A stretch of DNA of 64,000 nucleotides from Roseburia hominis (GCA_040702975.1 CP159990.1:1426001-1490000), one strand, 5' to 3'. Counted from the stretch's first letter, positions 40,987 to 50,994 are shown. The notes: generated from the letters alone by a model not told the origin. Program-made: numbers and translations.

Positions 40987-41671
40987 ACAACACATTCTGA
41001 TTGTGGAAGATGATAAATATATTATTAATTTCCTGTCCATGAGTCTCAAAAAGGAGAACTACGGATTCTATGTGGCGAAGTCGGTGGAGGAGGCCATGAG
41101 CCTTTTTTATGCGAACCGCCCCGACATGCTGATCCTGGACCTGGGGCTTCCTGACGGTGACGGAATGGAAGTGGTAAGGGCGGTCCGCGAGGTCTCGCAG
41201 GTTCCGATCATCGTGGTGAGCGCAAGACAGGAGGAGCAGCAGAAGATCCAGGCTCTGGACATGGGGGCAGATGATTACGTGACCAAGCCTTTTTATATGG
41301 GAGAGCTTCTGGCGCGTATCCGCGTGGGACTTAGAAGACATGCGGGCAAGACATCGGAGGAGGTGCCGGAGGTATTTACCTGCGACTATCTTACGGTTGA
41401 CAGAGAAAAACGGAAGGTGTTGATTGACGGGGAGCAGGTGCATCTGACCCCTCTGGAGTTTAAGATTTTGACCCTTTTGATCGAGAACCGGGGGAAGGTG
41501 CTGACGCATAAATATATTTTGAACGAGATCTGGGGAAGTACCCAGGGCGTGGAGTCGGGGAATCTCAGGGTGTTCATGGCGACTCTCAGGAGGAAGATCG
41601 AGAAGGAGCCGGCAAATCCCAGGTTTATCCTGACGGAAGTAGGAGTGGGGTATCGGTTTCGGGAATCGTGA
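40976..41671 (+). CDS. KdpE-like OmpR-family response regulator
   Basis: A 231-residue regulator with receiver domain (VEDDKYI acidic pair, Asp in MLILDLGLPDG, Lys in YVTKPFY) and C-terminal winged helix ending VGVGYRFRES. It overlaps the kinase gene by 11 bases. The KdpE resemblance rests on the partner and on overall layout. Targets are probably the ktr genes or a kdp operon elsewhere. Confidence 0.9.
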   Translation: MEDKQHILIVEDDKYIINFLSMSLKKENYGFYVAKSVEEAMSLFYANRPDMLILDLGLPDGDGMEVVRAVREVSQVPIIVVSARQEEQQKIQALDMGADDYVTKPFYMGELLARIRVGLRRHAGKTSEEVPEVFTCDYLTVDREKRKVLIDGEQVHLTPLEFKILTLLIENRGKVLTHKYILNEIWGSTQGVESGNLRVFMATLRRKIEKEPANPRFILTEVGVGYRFRES

Positions 41672-41963
41672 TTGGGCGTGGAAATATAGAGACTCTTTTG
41701 AAAAAAGTGGAATATGGTATTTATTTGGTTTATATGTGCTAAAAGTCTGGTGTAACGAAAGGAATAGCCATCGGTTATTCACAGAGGTAATCAGGCTTTT
41801 GGTTTTTTATGGATATTCTTGGACAGTATTGTGTATGCTTGTAGGAAAGTTTGGAAATTTTATCAGAATATAGGATATAATGTGGCAAAGTAAGAATAAT
41901 ATAGACAAAAAATGAAAATGAATAATAAAAATAGAACATTTTATGAATAAAATTAAATTCGAA

Positions 41964-41992
41964 TTGAAAAAAGAAATAAAATATGTTATCAT
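41964..41992 (+). promoter_or_regulatory. promoter of the AAA/TOPRIM pair
   Basis: TTGAAA (41964-41969), 17 bases, TATCAT (41987-41992), then CGGAGG at 42005-42010. The 348-bp stretch 41672-42019 otherwise shows no gene and is very AT-rich toward its right end, in contrast to the potassium genes. Confidence 0.5.
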
Positions 41993-42019
41993 ATTACAAC
42001 AATACGGAGGTGTATTTTC

Positions 42020-43456
42020 ATGAATAAACCAATAGTAAGGATAGAGAAAATCTGGATTAAGAATTTTAAAAATGTAGGTTATGGGCAGTTAAGTTTCGAA
42101 AACAACAGAAAGGCATTTAATGCCAGTGTTTTGGGATTATATGGACAGAATGGTTCAGGAAAAACAGCGCTGCTTGATGTGATTGAAATCCTAAAATTAG
42201 CATTGTCAGGACAGCCGGTGCCCCTGAGATTTGCTGACTACATTAACGTTGACTGCGAGTATACGACGCTGAAATATGAATTTAAGGTAAAAACTACGAA
42301 TGGAACATATGATACATTCTATGAATTTAGCATTAGGAAAGAGTTTGATGTAATATCGCAGAATACGGAAAGTCATGGGGAGGATACGGTAAAATATAAG
42401 ACAACGGTGTTTGATGAGGTATTAAGCTACTCTTATATATCAAATGAAGAAAAATACCGCCTTGGCGCATTAATTGATACGAAAACAGCGGATATTTTTG
42501 TTCCAAAATCAAAATTTGATATTTTAGTCGGAAAGGATAAGGAAGATATCACTGATTTGCTGGTGGCGAAGAGAATTACACTGGCGACTTCAAGAGCATT
42601 CATTTTTTCCAGAGAACTATTGAGTATAATTCGGAAAAATTATGCGCAGAAAAAAGGAACAGGATCTTCTTATGAATTGGAGCGACATGTGACTTTGTTG
42701 GAAAGTCTGGTGGAATATGGTAATTTTGGGTTATTTGTTATTAATACATCTAACTCAGGTCTTATTAGTTTGAATGCATTACCATTGGCTTTTAGATATG
42801 AAGAAAATAATAAAAGGGCAGTCGGGCAACTGGCAATTCCATTAAATGATGCGACGACGATTCCGATAGATACATTAGATGTGGTGAAAAAAATAATTTG
42901 TAATATGAATATTGTATTATCGCAAATTGTCCCGGGGCTTACCATCAGTGTAAAAGAATTAGGGCAGCAGGTATTGAAGAATGGGCAGGTTGGTTGTAGG
43001 TTACAGCTTATGTCTAATAAAAATAGTAGAGAAATTGCACTTCAATATGAATCGGAAGGAATAAAAAAAATTATTTCGATATTACAGTTATTAATCGTAG
43101 TTTATAATAAATCTTCTATTACGGTAGCAATTGATGAGCTGGATGCAGGGGTGTTTGAATATTTACTGGGAGAGCTTTTGAAGATTATATCTGAAAAAGG
43201 AAAGGGACAATTGATTTTTACTTCCCACAACTTACGTCCTTTGGAGACGATTGACAAAGGTTTTGTGGCTTTCACAACGACAAATTCACAAAACAGGTAT
43301 ATTCGTTTTAACCATGTGAAGGATAATAATAATCTTCGAGATTTCTATTTTCGGGATATCATTTTGGGTGAACAAAGTGAAATAGTATATGAGCCGACTA
43401 ATAATTATGAAATCTCGCTTGCATTTAGAGAGGCGGGTGAAAATATTGGCCCGTAA
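42020..43456 (+). CDS. AAA family ATPase of a putative defence pair
   Basis: A 478-residue ABC/SMC-like ATPase of the AAA_15/AAA_21 type: KIWIKNFKNVGYGQLSFENN at the N-terminus, Walker A GQNGSGKT (residues 42-49), a signature-like YESEGIKKII, Walker B ITVAIDELDAGVF and a switch His in FTSHNLRPLE. The TOPRIM gene overlaps its end. Such ATPases act as sensors or clamps in OLD-, RloA-, AbiL- and PARIS-type systems. The base composition is much more AT-rich than ktrAB or clpB, which suggests transfer. Confidence 0.85.
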   Translation: MNKPIVRIEKIWIKNFKNVGYGQLSFENNRKAFNASVLGLYGQNGSGKTALLDVIEILKLALSGQPVPLRFADYINVDCEYTTLKYEFKVKTTNGTYDTFYEFSIRKEFDVISQNTESHGEDTVKYKTTVFDEVLSYSYISNEEKYRLGALIDTKTADIFVPKSKFDILVGKDKEDITDLLVAKRITLATSRAFIFSRELLSIIRKNYAQKKGTGSSYELERHVTLLESLVEYGNFGLFVINTSNSGLISLNALPLAFRYEENNKRAVGQLAIPLNDATTIPIDTLDVVKKIICNMNIVLSQIVPGLTISVKELGQQVLKNGQVGCRLQLMSNKNSREIALQYESEGIKKIISILQLLIVVYNKSSITVAIDELDAGVFEYLLGELLKIISEKGKGQLIFTSHNLRPLETIDKGFVAFTTTNSQNRYIRFNHVKDNNNLRDFYFRDIILGEQSEIVYEPTNNYEISLAFREAGENIGP

Positions 43457-44153
43457 AAAAATAGTATTTGTAATTGTGGAAGGTCCATCTGATGATACTG
43501 CGCTAGGCGTGTTGTTGAGCAAAATTTATGACAAAGATACGGTTTATGTTCATATATGGCGCGGGGACATTACGAGTGATAATAAGGTGAATGCTTCAAA
43601 TATTATTTCTAAAATTGGAAATGCAGTAAAAAGCTATGCTAGGTCACAGCATTTTACAAATAAGCATTTTGCAGAGATTATTCATATTGTTGATATGGAT
43701 GGTGCATATATCCCGAATGATCACATTTTGAAAGATGAGAATCTGGAAAAGAATGTATATGGTTTGACCATGATAAAAACGGTTGATCCGGACGCAATTA
43801 TACAACGTAATGAACGAAAACGCAGCAATATAAACAAACTTTGCGGATGCAAAGAAATCTGGTCTATTCCGTATCGTGTCTATTATATGTCTAGTAATTT
43901 GGATCATGTATTATATGGGAAATTGAATAGTACAGATGAGGAGAAGGAAAATGATGCATATCAATTTGCAAAAAAATATAGTAAAAATATAGAAGGTTTT
44001 TTAAAATATATTATAGAATCAGATTTTTCGGTGATGGGAGAGTACAAAGAGTCCTGGGATTTTATCAAACAAGGGCTGCATTCGTTGGAGCGATACACAA
44101 ATTTGGGGATTGAGTTGGGAAAAATAAACGAAAGAGTTTCCGAAGTGAAATAG
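43446..44153 (+). CDS. TOPRIM-like nuclease partner of the AAA ATPase
   Basis: About 235 residues from TTG 43446 (AGGCGGG upstream; GTG 43437 and ATG 43389 are alternatives). KIVFVIVEGPSDDTAL has the TOPRIM Glu (E12), and IIHIVDMDGAYIPND the DxD pair (D83, D85); a further strand lies between. This fold occurs in RloB-, OLD- and AriB-like nucleases. It overlaps the ATPase gene by 11 bases, so the two are made together; the ATPase would hold the nuclease inactive until infection. Exact family is uncertain. Confidence 0.7.
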   Translation: MARKKIVFVIVEGPSDDTALGVLLSKIYDKDTVYVHIWRGDITSDNKVNASNIISKIGNAVKSYARSQHFTNKHFAEIIHIVDMDGAYIPNDHILKDENLEKNVYGLTMIKTVDPDAIIQRNERKRSNINKLCGCKEIWSIPYRVYYMSSNLDHVLYGKLNSTDEEKENDAYQFAKKYSKNIEGFLKYIIESDFSVMGEYKESWDFIKQGLHSLERYTNLGIELGKINERVSEVK

Positions 44154-44165
44154 CTTATGGATTGA

Positions 44166-44195
44166 GGAACGTACATGGGAAAGCGTTCCTTTTCT
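44166..44195 (+). terminator. Rho-independent terminator
   Basis: GGAACG (44166-44171) and CGTTCC (44184-44189), then TTTTCT; closes the AAA/TOPRIM operon 13 bases after its stop. Confidence 0.7.
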
Positions 44196-44361
44196 ATTGT
44201 CAAACATACTTGAAGAGGTTAAAAAACGGTATTCACTGACAGCCTCCTCAGCTTAAAAATGGTGTCAAAATGGTGTCAAACTTCAAAAAAGACGATTTCA
44301 AAGAAACAAAACATGTGCAAACCATTGAGTTTAGAAGGCTTTCAAAAAATATCAGAAAAAA

Positions 44362-44404
44362 TTAGCACTCACCACTTGACAGTGCTAATAATAAGTGTTA
44401 TAGT
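44362..44404 (+). promoter_or_regulatory. CIRCE operator (HrcA site) overlapping the clpB promoter
   Basis: TTAGCACTC (44362-44370), nine bases, CAGTGCTAA (44380-44388): the CIRCE inverted repeat with one mismatch. TTGACA (44376-44381), 17 bases, TATAGT (44399-44404) is a near-consensus promoter whose -35 box lies inside CIRCE, so HrcA binding would block RNA polymerase until heat shock. Confidence 0.9.
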
Positions 44405-44473
44405 TCGGATAGAACAAGAAAAACAATCATTTTGTTGTTGAAAAAACCGTATATCATAAGGAGGCGGTACAAT

Positions 44474-47074
44474 ATGAATATTAATAAATTTACCCAAAGT
44501 TCCATGGCTGCGGTCCAGGGCTGCGAGAAGGTCGCACTGGATTACGGCAATCAGGAAGTAGAGCAGGAGCATTTGTTATATGCTCTTTTAACGATCGATG
44601 ACAGCCTGATTCTTAAATTATTGGAGAAGATGGGCTACGCCAAAGAGGTACTGATCAATCGTGTGGAGGAAGCCTTAAGAAAGCGCCCCAAGGTGCAGGG
44701 CGGCCAGATGTTCATCGGCAAGGATTTGAACAATACGCTGGTTCATGCAGAAGACGAGGCAAAGCAGATGGGGGACGAATATGTTTCCGTTGAGCACCTG
44801 TTCCTGGCATTGATCAAATATGCCAGCCGAGAGATGAAAGCGATTTTTAGAGAACTGGGAATCGACCGCGACAAGTTTCTGCAGGTGCTTTCCACCGTGC
44901 GGGGAAACCAGAGAGTGACCAGCGACAATCCGGAGGCGACTTACGATACGCTGAATAAATACGGGCAGGATTTGGTGGAGCGTGCAAGAGAGCAGAAGCT
45001 GGACCCGGTGATCGGACGTGATGCAGAGATTCGGAATGTGATCCGGATTCTGTCACGTAAGACTAAGAATAATCCGGTGCTCATCGGCGAGCCGGGCGTC
45101 GGCAAGACGGCGGCAGTAGAAGGACTTGCGCAGAGGATCGTCCGTGGAGATGTGCCGGAAGGCCTGAAAGAAAAGAAGATTTTCGCGCTGGATATGGGTG
45201 CGCTGGTAGCGGGCGCCAAGTACCGCGGCGAGTTCGAGGAACGGTTAAAAGCGGTTCTTGAAGAGGTAAAGAACAGCGATGGAAATATTATTCTTTTCAT
45301 CGATGAACTGCACACCATCGTAGGTGCCGGAAAGACCGACGGGGCCATGGACGCCGGAAATATGTTAAAGCCGATGCTGGCAAGAGGAGAACTGCACTGT
45401 ATCGGCGCCACAACGCTGGACGAGTATCGGCAGTATATCGAAAAGGACGCGGCGCTGGAGAGAAGGTTCCAGCCGGTTCTGGTAGATGAGCCGACCGTGG
45501 AGGACGCAATCTCTATTTTGCGTGGCCTAAAAGAGCGGTATGAGGTGTTCCATGGCGTGAAGATCACCGATGGGGCGCTGGTGGCAGCGGCAACTCTGTC
45601 AAATCGTTATATTTCCGACCGTTTCCTGCCGGATAAAGCGATCGATTTGGTGGACGAGGCGTGTGCCCTCATCAAGACGGAACTGGATTCCATGCCGACT
45701 GAGTTAGATGAGTTGAACCGGAAAATCATGCAGCTTGAGATCGAGGAGGCGGCCCTCAAAAAAGAAGACGACCGTTTAAGCCAGGAGCGTTTGCAGCATT
45801 TGCAGCAGGAACTGGCGGAGCAAAGGGAAGAATTTGCCAAACGCAAGGCGCAGTGGGATAATGAGAAGCAGTCGGTGGAGCATGTGCAAAAGTTGCGAGA
45901 GCAAATCGAGCAGATCAACCGCGATATCCAGACGGCGCAGCAGCAGTATGACTTAAATAAAGCGGCAGAATTACAGTACGGAAGGCTGCCTCAGCTCATG
46001 AAGCAGCTGGAGGCGGAAGAAGAGAAGGTGAAGGACGAGGATCTGTCCCTGGTTCACGAGAGTGTGACAGATGAAGAGATCGCCAAGATCATTTCCCGCT
46101 GGACCGGAATTCCGGTCGCAAAGCTGAATGAGAGCGAGCGGAGTAAGACGCTTAATCTGGATAAGGAGCTGCATAAGCGCGTGATCGGACAGGACGAGGG
46201 CGTGGAGAAGGTGACCGAGGCCATTATCCGTTCCAAGGCCGGAATCAAGGACCCGTTAAGGCCAATTGGTTCCTTCCTCTTCCTGGGACCTACCGGCGTG
46301 GGAAAGACGGAGCTTGCCAAAGCCCTGGCCCAGAGCCTGTTTGACGACGAGAATAACATGGTCCGTATTGACATGAGTGAGTACATGGAGAAATATTCCG
46401 TGTCCCGTCTGATCGGAGCGCCTCCGGGATATGTGGGGTATGACGAGGGCGGCCAGCTCACCGAGGCCGTGCGCCGTAAGCCTTATTCCGTTGTCCTGTT
46501 CGATGAGGTGGAAAAGGCCCACCCGGACGTATTCAATGTACTTTTGCAGGTGCTTGACGACGGGCGGATCACGGACTCCCAGGGGCGGACTGTAGACTTT
46601 AAGAATACGATTCTGATCATGACCTCCAATATCGGTTCGTCCTATTTGTTGGACGGAATCAATGAAAACGGGGAGATCAAACCGGAGGCAGAGCAGATGG
46701 TGATGAATGACCTTCGCTCACATTTCCGACCGGAGTTCCTGAACCGTCTGGACGAGACGATCATGTTTCGTCCGCTCAGCCGTGGAAACATTTACTCGAT
46801 CATCAGTCTTTTGGTGGACGACGTCAATAAACGCCTGGTGGATAAGGAGCTTCGTATCGAACTGACCGAAGCTGCGAAACAGCAGGTCGTAGAAGGCGGA
46901 TATGACCCGAATTATGGTGCAAGACCTCTGAAACGGTACTTGCAGAAGAATGTGGAGACTCTGGCGGCGAAGCTGATTCTTGGCGGCGTGGTCGGAAGCG
47001 GAGATACGATTCTGATCGATGCGGTAGATGGAAAACTGGAAGCGCGGGTGAAACAGCATTTGCGGGAAGTGTAA
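44474..47074 (+). CDS. clpB: ATP-dependent disaggregase ClpB
   Basis: An 866-residue Hsp100 protein with full layout: N-terminal substrate domain (to about 145), NBD1 with Walker A GEPGVGKT and LFIDELHT, a long coiled-coil middle domain (about residues 395-520, [20 protein letters not shown] onward), and NBD2 with GPTGVGKT and [14 protein letters not shown]. The middle domain marks it as ClpB, not ClpC. With DnaK it rescues aggregated protein. AAGGAGG lies before ATG 44474. It is monocistronic under CIRCE control. Confidence 0.97.
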   Translation: MNINKFTQSSMAAVQGCEKVALDYGNQEVEQEHLLYALLTIDDSLILKLLEKMGYAKEVLINRVEEALRKRPKVQGGQMFIGKDLNNTLVHAEDEAKQMGDEYVSVEHLFLALIKYASREMKAIFRELGIDRDKFLQVLSTVRGNQRVTSDNPEATYDTLNKYGQDLVERAREQKLDPVIGRDAEIRNVIRILSRKTKNNPVLIGEPGVGKTAAVEGLAQRIVRGDVPEGLKEKKIFALDMGALVAGAKYRGEFEERLKAVLEEVKNSDGNIILFIDELHTIVGAGKTDGAMDAGNMLKPMLARGELHCIGATTLDEYRQYIEKDAALERRFQPVLVDEPTVEDAISILRGLKERYEVFHGVKITDGALVAAATLSNRYISDRFLPDKAIDLVDEACALIKTELDSMPTELDELNRKIMQLEIEEAALKKEDDRLSQERLQHLQQELAEQREEFAKRKAQWDNEKQSVEHVQKLREQIEQINRDIQTAQQQYDLNKAAELQYGRLPQLMKQLEAEEEKVKDEDLSLVHESVTDEEIAKIISRWTGIPVAKLNESERSKTLNLDKELHKRVIGQDEGVEKVTEAIIRSKAGIKDPLRPIGSFLFLGPTGVGKTELAKALAQSLFDDENNMVRIDMSEYMEKYSVSRLIGAPPGYVGYDEGGQLTEAVRRKPYSVVLFDEVEKAHPDVFNVLLQVLDDGRITDSQGRTVDFKNTILIMTSNIGSSYLLDGINENGEIKPEAEQMVMNDLRSHFRPEFLNRLDETIMFRPLSRGNIYSIISLLVDDVNKRLVDKELRIELTEAAKQQVVEGGYDPNYGARPLKRYLQKNVETLAAKLILGGVVGSGDTILIDAVDGKLEARVKQHLREV

Positions 47075-47171
47075 AAGAGCATGAGGCATTTCGGTCTTGC
47101 CATGAAAGTGAGAAAGCGGTAAAAGAATACTGATAGATGAAGTTCTAATAAAAGAAGTATTAATAAAAAAT

Positions 47172-47221
47172 AGGGCTCATTCTGTAGCATGGTGAAAATT
47201 TTGATGCTACAGAGTGAGCCT
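47172..47221 (+). terminator. Rho-independent terminator after clpB
   Basis: AGGGCTCATTCTGTAGCAT pairs with ATGCTACAGAGTGAGCCT (one wobble), followed by TTGTATATT. The remaining bases to 47363 hold no gene. Confidence 0.8.
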
Positions 47222-47363
47222 TGTATATTATTAAGGAATGGCAAATTTTATCACTCTTGACTTTTGCATGATTCTTGCTGTTTACTATTTTTACATCATT
47301 CACTTTTACAGTTTACTATCGAGCCTTTTTGCCAGCTATCTTGACAATTCAAGCCCAAAAGCA

Positions 47364-47882
47364 TCAATCCCGATTCTTTAGTAACGCCTCGACCATTTGA
47401 AACTCCCCAACAACAAACCCATTCTTATCAAGCATAACGCTGCTATTATGATTGCAGTTCAAAATATACAAATTCTGGGTCTCCTGCCAGCTTAGCACAT
47501 CGTTATAGGAAATCGTCGTTTCTTTTCCGGTATTTGCTATCACAACAAGATGATCCCGATAGAACCTGACCGTCCTTTCGCAAATGCCGTCCCCGCCCTG
47601 CGTCATGGCCCTATACTTGCTGCGCCTCCTCGTGCCGGGGAGCATGACGAGAAGCCAAAAAAGGAGCGCTCCCAGGAAAATGGATTCTCCCAGAAGAAAG
47701 ATTAGGGAGCCGCCGGTATACCAGAGCCAGAGGGCGACTGCCAGGTATAGGAGCAGCAGGAAGCAGGTCAGCTTTTTCACTGATTTCTTATAAGATTTAT
47801 TTTCAACGGCGCGCATACCCTCATCAAAATATGCGCGGGAAATGCGAATGTGATTTTCAGATATTGGTGTTATTTCGAGCAT
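47364..47882 (-). CDS. YcxB-like membrane protein
   Basis: A 172-residue protein with two adjacent membrane helices (about residues 38-55 and 58-79) and a C-terminal soluble part with RTVRFYRDHLVVIANTGKETTISYNDV, the YcxB-type pattern. AAGGAGG before ATG 47882 sets the start. It overlaps the YesL gene by 26 bases and is the last gene of the five-gene leftward operon headed by the LacI regulator. Role unknown. Confidence 0.7.
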   Translation of the reverse strand: MLEITPISENHIRISRAYFDEGMRAVENKSYKKSVKKLTCFLLLLYLAVALWLWYTGGSLIFLLGESIFLGALLFWLLVMLPGTRRRSKYRAMTQGGDGICERTVRFYRDHLVVIANTGKETTISYNDVLSWQETQNLYILNCNHNSSVMLDKNGFVVGEFQMVEALLKNRD

Positions 47883-48699
47883 CGGAATCCTCCTTCTGTT
47901 TACGCGTTACCCATGCGTCGTCATCTTCGTAAAATGGAACCTGTTCCGGAAATGCGCCGGCAATCTTTTCTTCTATCTGAAAGCTGCTATTTAATGTAGT
48001 ATAAATCAGGAAATTGGCAGTATACAGGATAAACCAGAATCCGATCAGTGGCAAAAGCAGCACGGACCATGGAAGGAAAAGGACCATGATCAGCCAATAC
48101 GCAATCTGCAAGACGGCGACACCGGCAGTTTTAGGAAAGAACCGGAGCATGAACAGCAGGCAGTTGCGCGCGCTCGAAAGGAACGGCTGGTCAAATAATG
48201 CAATCTGCGGCCAAAGGATCGAAAAAAACATGGTAAAAAATAGCAGACTGACCGCGTAGAGTGCGAGCGTTCCCCAACCCGGAAAATGTGTGGACCACCA
48301 GAACAGCATAGCCATAAAGATGTAGAATCCGAGCATCAGACAGAAGAGAACGCCGGGTAAAATGGACTGGCGCCAGTTCTGCTTCCAGGCACGTTTATAG
48401 GTTTCCCGGCATTTTCCCGAGGCGTCGCGAAGAGAGCGCAGCACGGTATCGTACATACAGGAAAGGGCGGGGCCCCCAAAGACTCCCCCAATGATGCAGG
48501 CCGGGATTAAAATAAGGACGCTGGAGGTAAGGATTGCCAACATGACTCCGATCGCAAAGGGCAGAAAACCAAGGAGCGTCATCAGGTTTGTGAACAGGAA
48601 GTTCTTGATGCTGCGCTCCAGAACTTCGGTATATCTGGGGAAACCGGTCAGACGTTTCCCGTTTGGAACATAAGAATTCGGGCCAAATAGAAATGCCAT
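47857..48699 (-). CDS. YesL/DUF624-family membrane protein
   Basis: A 280-residue protein with about six helices and the DUF624 features: ERSIKNFLFTNLMTLLGFLPF at the start and GGVFGGPALSCMYDTVLRSLRD after the second helix. YesL-type proteins sit next to LplABC-type sugar importers in Firmicutes; they are probably involved in sugar transport or its control. AGGAGG lies before ATG 48699. A second member is at 57411. Confidence 0.85.
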   Translation of the reverse strand: MAFLFGPNSYVPNGKRLTGFPRYTEVLERSIKNFLFTNLMTLLGFLPFAIGVMLAILTSSVLILIPACIIGGVFGGPALSCMYDTVLRSLRDASGKCRETYKRAWKQNWRQSILPGVLFCLMLGFYIFMAMLFWWSTHFPGWGTLALYAVSLLFFTMFFSILWPQIALFDQPFLSSARNCLLFMLRFFPKTAGVAVLQIAYWLIMVLFLPWSVLLLPLIGFWFILYTANFLIYTTLNSSFQIEEKIAGAFPEQVPFYEDDDAWVTRKQKEDSDARNNTNI

Positions 48700-48708
48700 G
48701 ATATCCTC

Positions 48709-49296
48709 CTAACTGGCTTTGAAGTGACAGCCATCTAAAAATGCAGTGAGTAAGGTTTCCAAATCTTCGGTATAGTTCCCAAGGCAGGTGAATTCTGCGC
48801 AGACCGCGGTAGTGCCGCAGACGCCGAAGGCAGATACGCCTCTGTCGTAAGGGCTATCCTCGCCTGTGCAGTCGTATGTAATAAAGGTGTAAGTTTGTCC
48901 GTTCAGAGTGATGGTATCTTCGGCGTGAACCTCATAATTCTCTTTTGCGGCCGCGAGCCAGGAATCATAGTTCGATTTTGCACTTTCTTCATTCAGGGCT
49001 TCGCTTGAGAGAAAATAAAGCTGGGCGTCATACAGAGCGATGGTGTCCCCGTCGCTGTTCTCATAAGGAACGCTGCTTCCTGTGACCCAGGTGGCGTAGT
49101 AAAGTCCGTCGGCGGCAAGGGATTCATTGGTTTCCAGCAGTGAGAAGGGCTTCGGGACCTCGATTCCCACTGCGGTGCCGACCATTTTCCAGTCCTCCTG
49201 CCATTTTTGCCCGTCCGTGGTCGTTTTTGCTTTAGAAGAACAACCGGTCAGAAGCAGGAACAGACAGAGGAGAAGGGGTAAGATTTTCTTATTCAT
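48709..49296 (-). CDS. putative lipoprotein
   Basis: A 195-residue protein with a lipoprotein signal peptide: KKILPLLLCLFLLLTGCSS, lipobox LTGC with Cys at about residue 19. The mature part has no recognised domain. AAAGGAGG lies before the start at 49296, which overlaps the end of the previous gene by eight bases. It belongs to the LacI-headed operon beside the fructan transporter and has no counterpart in the second locus. Confidence 0.75.
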   Translation of the reverse strand: MNKKILPLLLCLFLLLTGCSSKAKTTTDGQKWQEDWKMVGTAVGIEVPKPFSLLETNESLAADGLYYATWVTGSSVPYENSDGDTIALYDAQLYFLSSEALNEESAKSNYDSWLAAAKENYEVHAEDTITLNGQTYTFITYDCTGEDSPYDRGVSAFGVCGTTAVCAEFTCLGNYTEDLETLLTAFLDGCHFKAS

Positions 49297-49954
49297 ATTT
49301 GTTCATTCCTCCTTTAAGGGTGTTCCAGAGTTTCGCGCATTCATCGGCGTGATCGGAACGTCTTTCGTCATAGAAACAGCGTCTCCCGAGGTAGAGCGGG
49401 GCTAAAAGCTCCTGATTGCTGCCGGCCTCCGGCTGTCCGACCAGGGTAGTGGTATAGTCTCCCAGGTCCATCTCCAATAGAAGAGGGCAGGCACTCCACT
49501 TCATCACTTTATTTTCCGTACTGTAATCTGCCTCATCGGGACAGCTTCCGTCCGGCATTGCCAGTACCTGGAATTCCCTCTGGACATCGTCCGGATCTTC
49601 CATCAGGAAGAAATAGCTTTCACAGTCGTTTATGTCGCCCATGAGAGTCATCATGGAAGCCTGGCGATAGGAAGCCGTGTCGGCGTCTGTATCTTCCGGG
49701 CTGCCGCTCACGAATTGGTTGACCTGGATTAGAACCTCTCCGTCCCCGTTGTAGTCCCCGGCAAGCGAGGCGAACGCATTTTGCAGAGCGGTCACGGTAT
49801 CTTCCGGCAAACGGTCTTCTCCGATATATGCGATCTGAAGATCCGGAGATTTCTTAAACCAGCCAAATGCATTTCCTGCAAGGTCGATCAGAATGCACAG
49901 GAAAATGACGCCGCAGATCACGTACCATTTATAATAATGCCACCAGTTTTTCAT
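49289..49954 (-). CDS. membrane-anchored extracytoplasmic protein, unknown (locus A)
   Basis: A 221-residue protein: HYYKWYVICGVIFLCILIDLAG is a signal anchor, followed by DLQIAYIGEDRLPEDTVTALQNAF and an extracytoplasmic part. GDYNGDGEV resembles a dockerin/EF-hand calcium loop. The YYK-plus-helix start and the strand that follows resemble the protein at 56562-57374, which lies in the same place in the second locus. Start is 12 bases after the LacI stop. Function unknown. Confidence 0.6.
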   Translation of the reverse strand: MKNWWHYYKWYVICGVIFLCILIDLAGNAFGWFKKSPDLQIAYIGEDRLPEDTVTALQNAFASLAGDYNGDGEVLIQVNQFVSGSPEDTDADTASYRQASMMTLMGDINDCESYFFLMEDPDDVQREFQVLAMPDGSCPDEADYSTENKVMKWSACPLLLEMDLGDYTTTLVGQPEAGSNQELLAPLYLGRRCFYDERRSDHADECAKLWNTLKGGMNKYE

Positions 49955-49966
49955 GGAATCTAAGTC

Positions 49967-50968
49967 CTACCTTTCCAGAGAATCTTTTGTGGTTCCGCCG
50001 GGCATATAGGAAACGGGCAGGCAGATCAGAGGCGGCTTTGCGCTTGTATTCTCCTGAAGCAGAAGATCGACGCACATCTCGGCGATGTCCTTAGTGGGCT
50101 GTACGATCGTAGAACAGATGTAGTCGCCGTCGCCAAACATGCGGACACCGTCAAAACCAATGACTTGCACATCTTCCGGCACCCGGATATGGAGTTTCGT
50201 AAGTATCTTAAGGATCTCGTAGGCGAGAAGGTCCGTGACACAGAAGAGGCCGTCAAAATCCAGTTTCCCGTTGTGTATATGTTCCGTAAGGAAGGTCTCA
50301 AATTCGGATATCGAATAGTCGTCCTGCAGGATCTTGGAACTAAACTGCAGGTTCCGTGCAAGACAGCCATTTTCAAAACCGGCCTTCCTTTTATTGGGTT
50401 CGTTGCTGAGGGAAGAACCTACCCGCAGAAAGGCCACGTTCTTACAGCCAAGATCTGCCAGTTTTTCGGCGGCCATCTGCCCGCCCGCGAAATTATCGCT
50501 GGCTATGCAGGGAATGTGGGCGCCCATTACACGGTCTATGGAGATAAAGGGCGTATTCTCCGTGACGGACAGAGCCGGATTGTAGGTCAGCCCGATGATC
50601 CCGTCCACTTTGTTCTGCTGCACCATCGTAACATATTCCTGTTCGGCTGCCGGGTCAGAGTCGGTACAGCATAAAAGCATGCGATACTTCTTTTTTAAAA
50701 GAGACTGATTGATCCGGTAGGCCAGACCTGCAAAAAATGGATTCAGCGTATTCGGGATCAACAGGGCCACGGTATAGGTCTTGCTGGCTTTTAACCCCTG
50801 TGCGTAGCTGTTGACCTGGTAATTTAACTTTTTGATTGCATCTTCCACGCGAATACGGTACGATTCCCCTACGGGCAATCCGTTGATGACTTTGGATACG
50901 GTACCGAGTGCAACACCGGCTTCCAAAGCGACATCTTTCATTGTGGGAGTAGAATTCTTGGTTCTCAT
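49967..50968 (-). CDS. LacI-family regulator (fructan locus A)
   Basis: A 333-residue regulator: TMKDVALEAGVALGTVSKVINGLP is the HTH, and the rest a periplasmic-binding-protein-like sensor domain (ALLIPNTLNPFFAGLAYRI, IIGLTYNP). GAGG eight bases before ATG 50968 favours this start over GTG 50983. It is divergent from the permease operon, with TTTCATGAAA-type operators between them, so it probably represses the importer until a fructoside appears. Confidence 0.9.
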   Translation of the reverse strand: MRTKNSTPTMKDVALEAGVALGTVSKVINGLPVGESYRIRVEDAIKKLNYQVNSYAQGLKASKTYTVALLIPNTLNPFFAGLAYRINQSLLKKKYRMLLCCTDSDPAAEQEYVTMVQQNKVDGIIGLTYNPALSVTENTPFISIDRVMGAHIPCIASDNFAGGQMAAEKLADLGCKNVAFLRVGSSLSNEPNKRKAGFENGCLARNLQFSSKILQDDYSISEFETFLTEHIHNGKLDFDGLFCVTDLLAYEILKILTKLHIRVPEDVQVIGFDGVRMFGDGDYICSTIVQPTKDIAEMCVDLLLQENTSAKPPLICLPVSYMPGGTTKDSLER

Positions 50969-50994
50969 GTACGAATACCTCACTTGTTCATATG

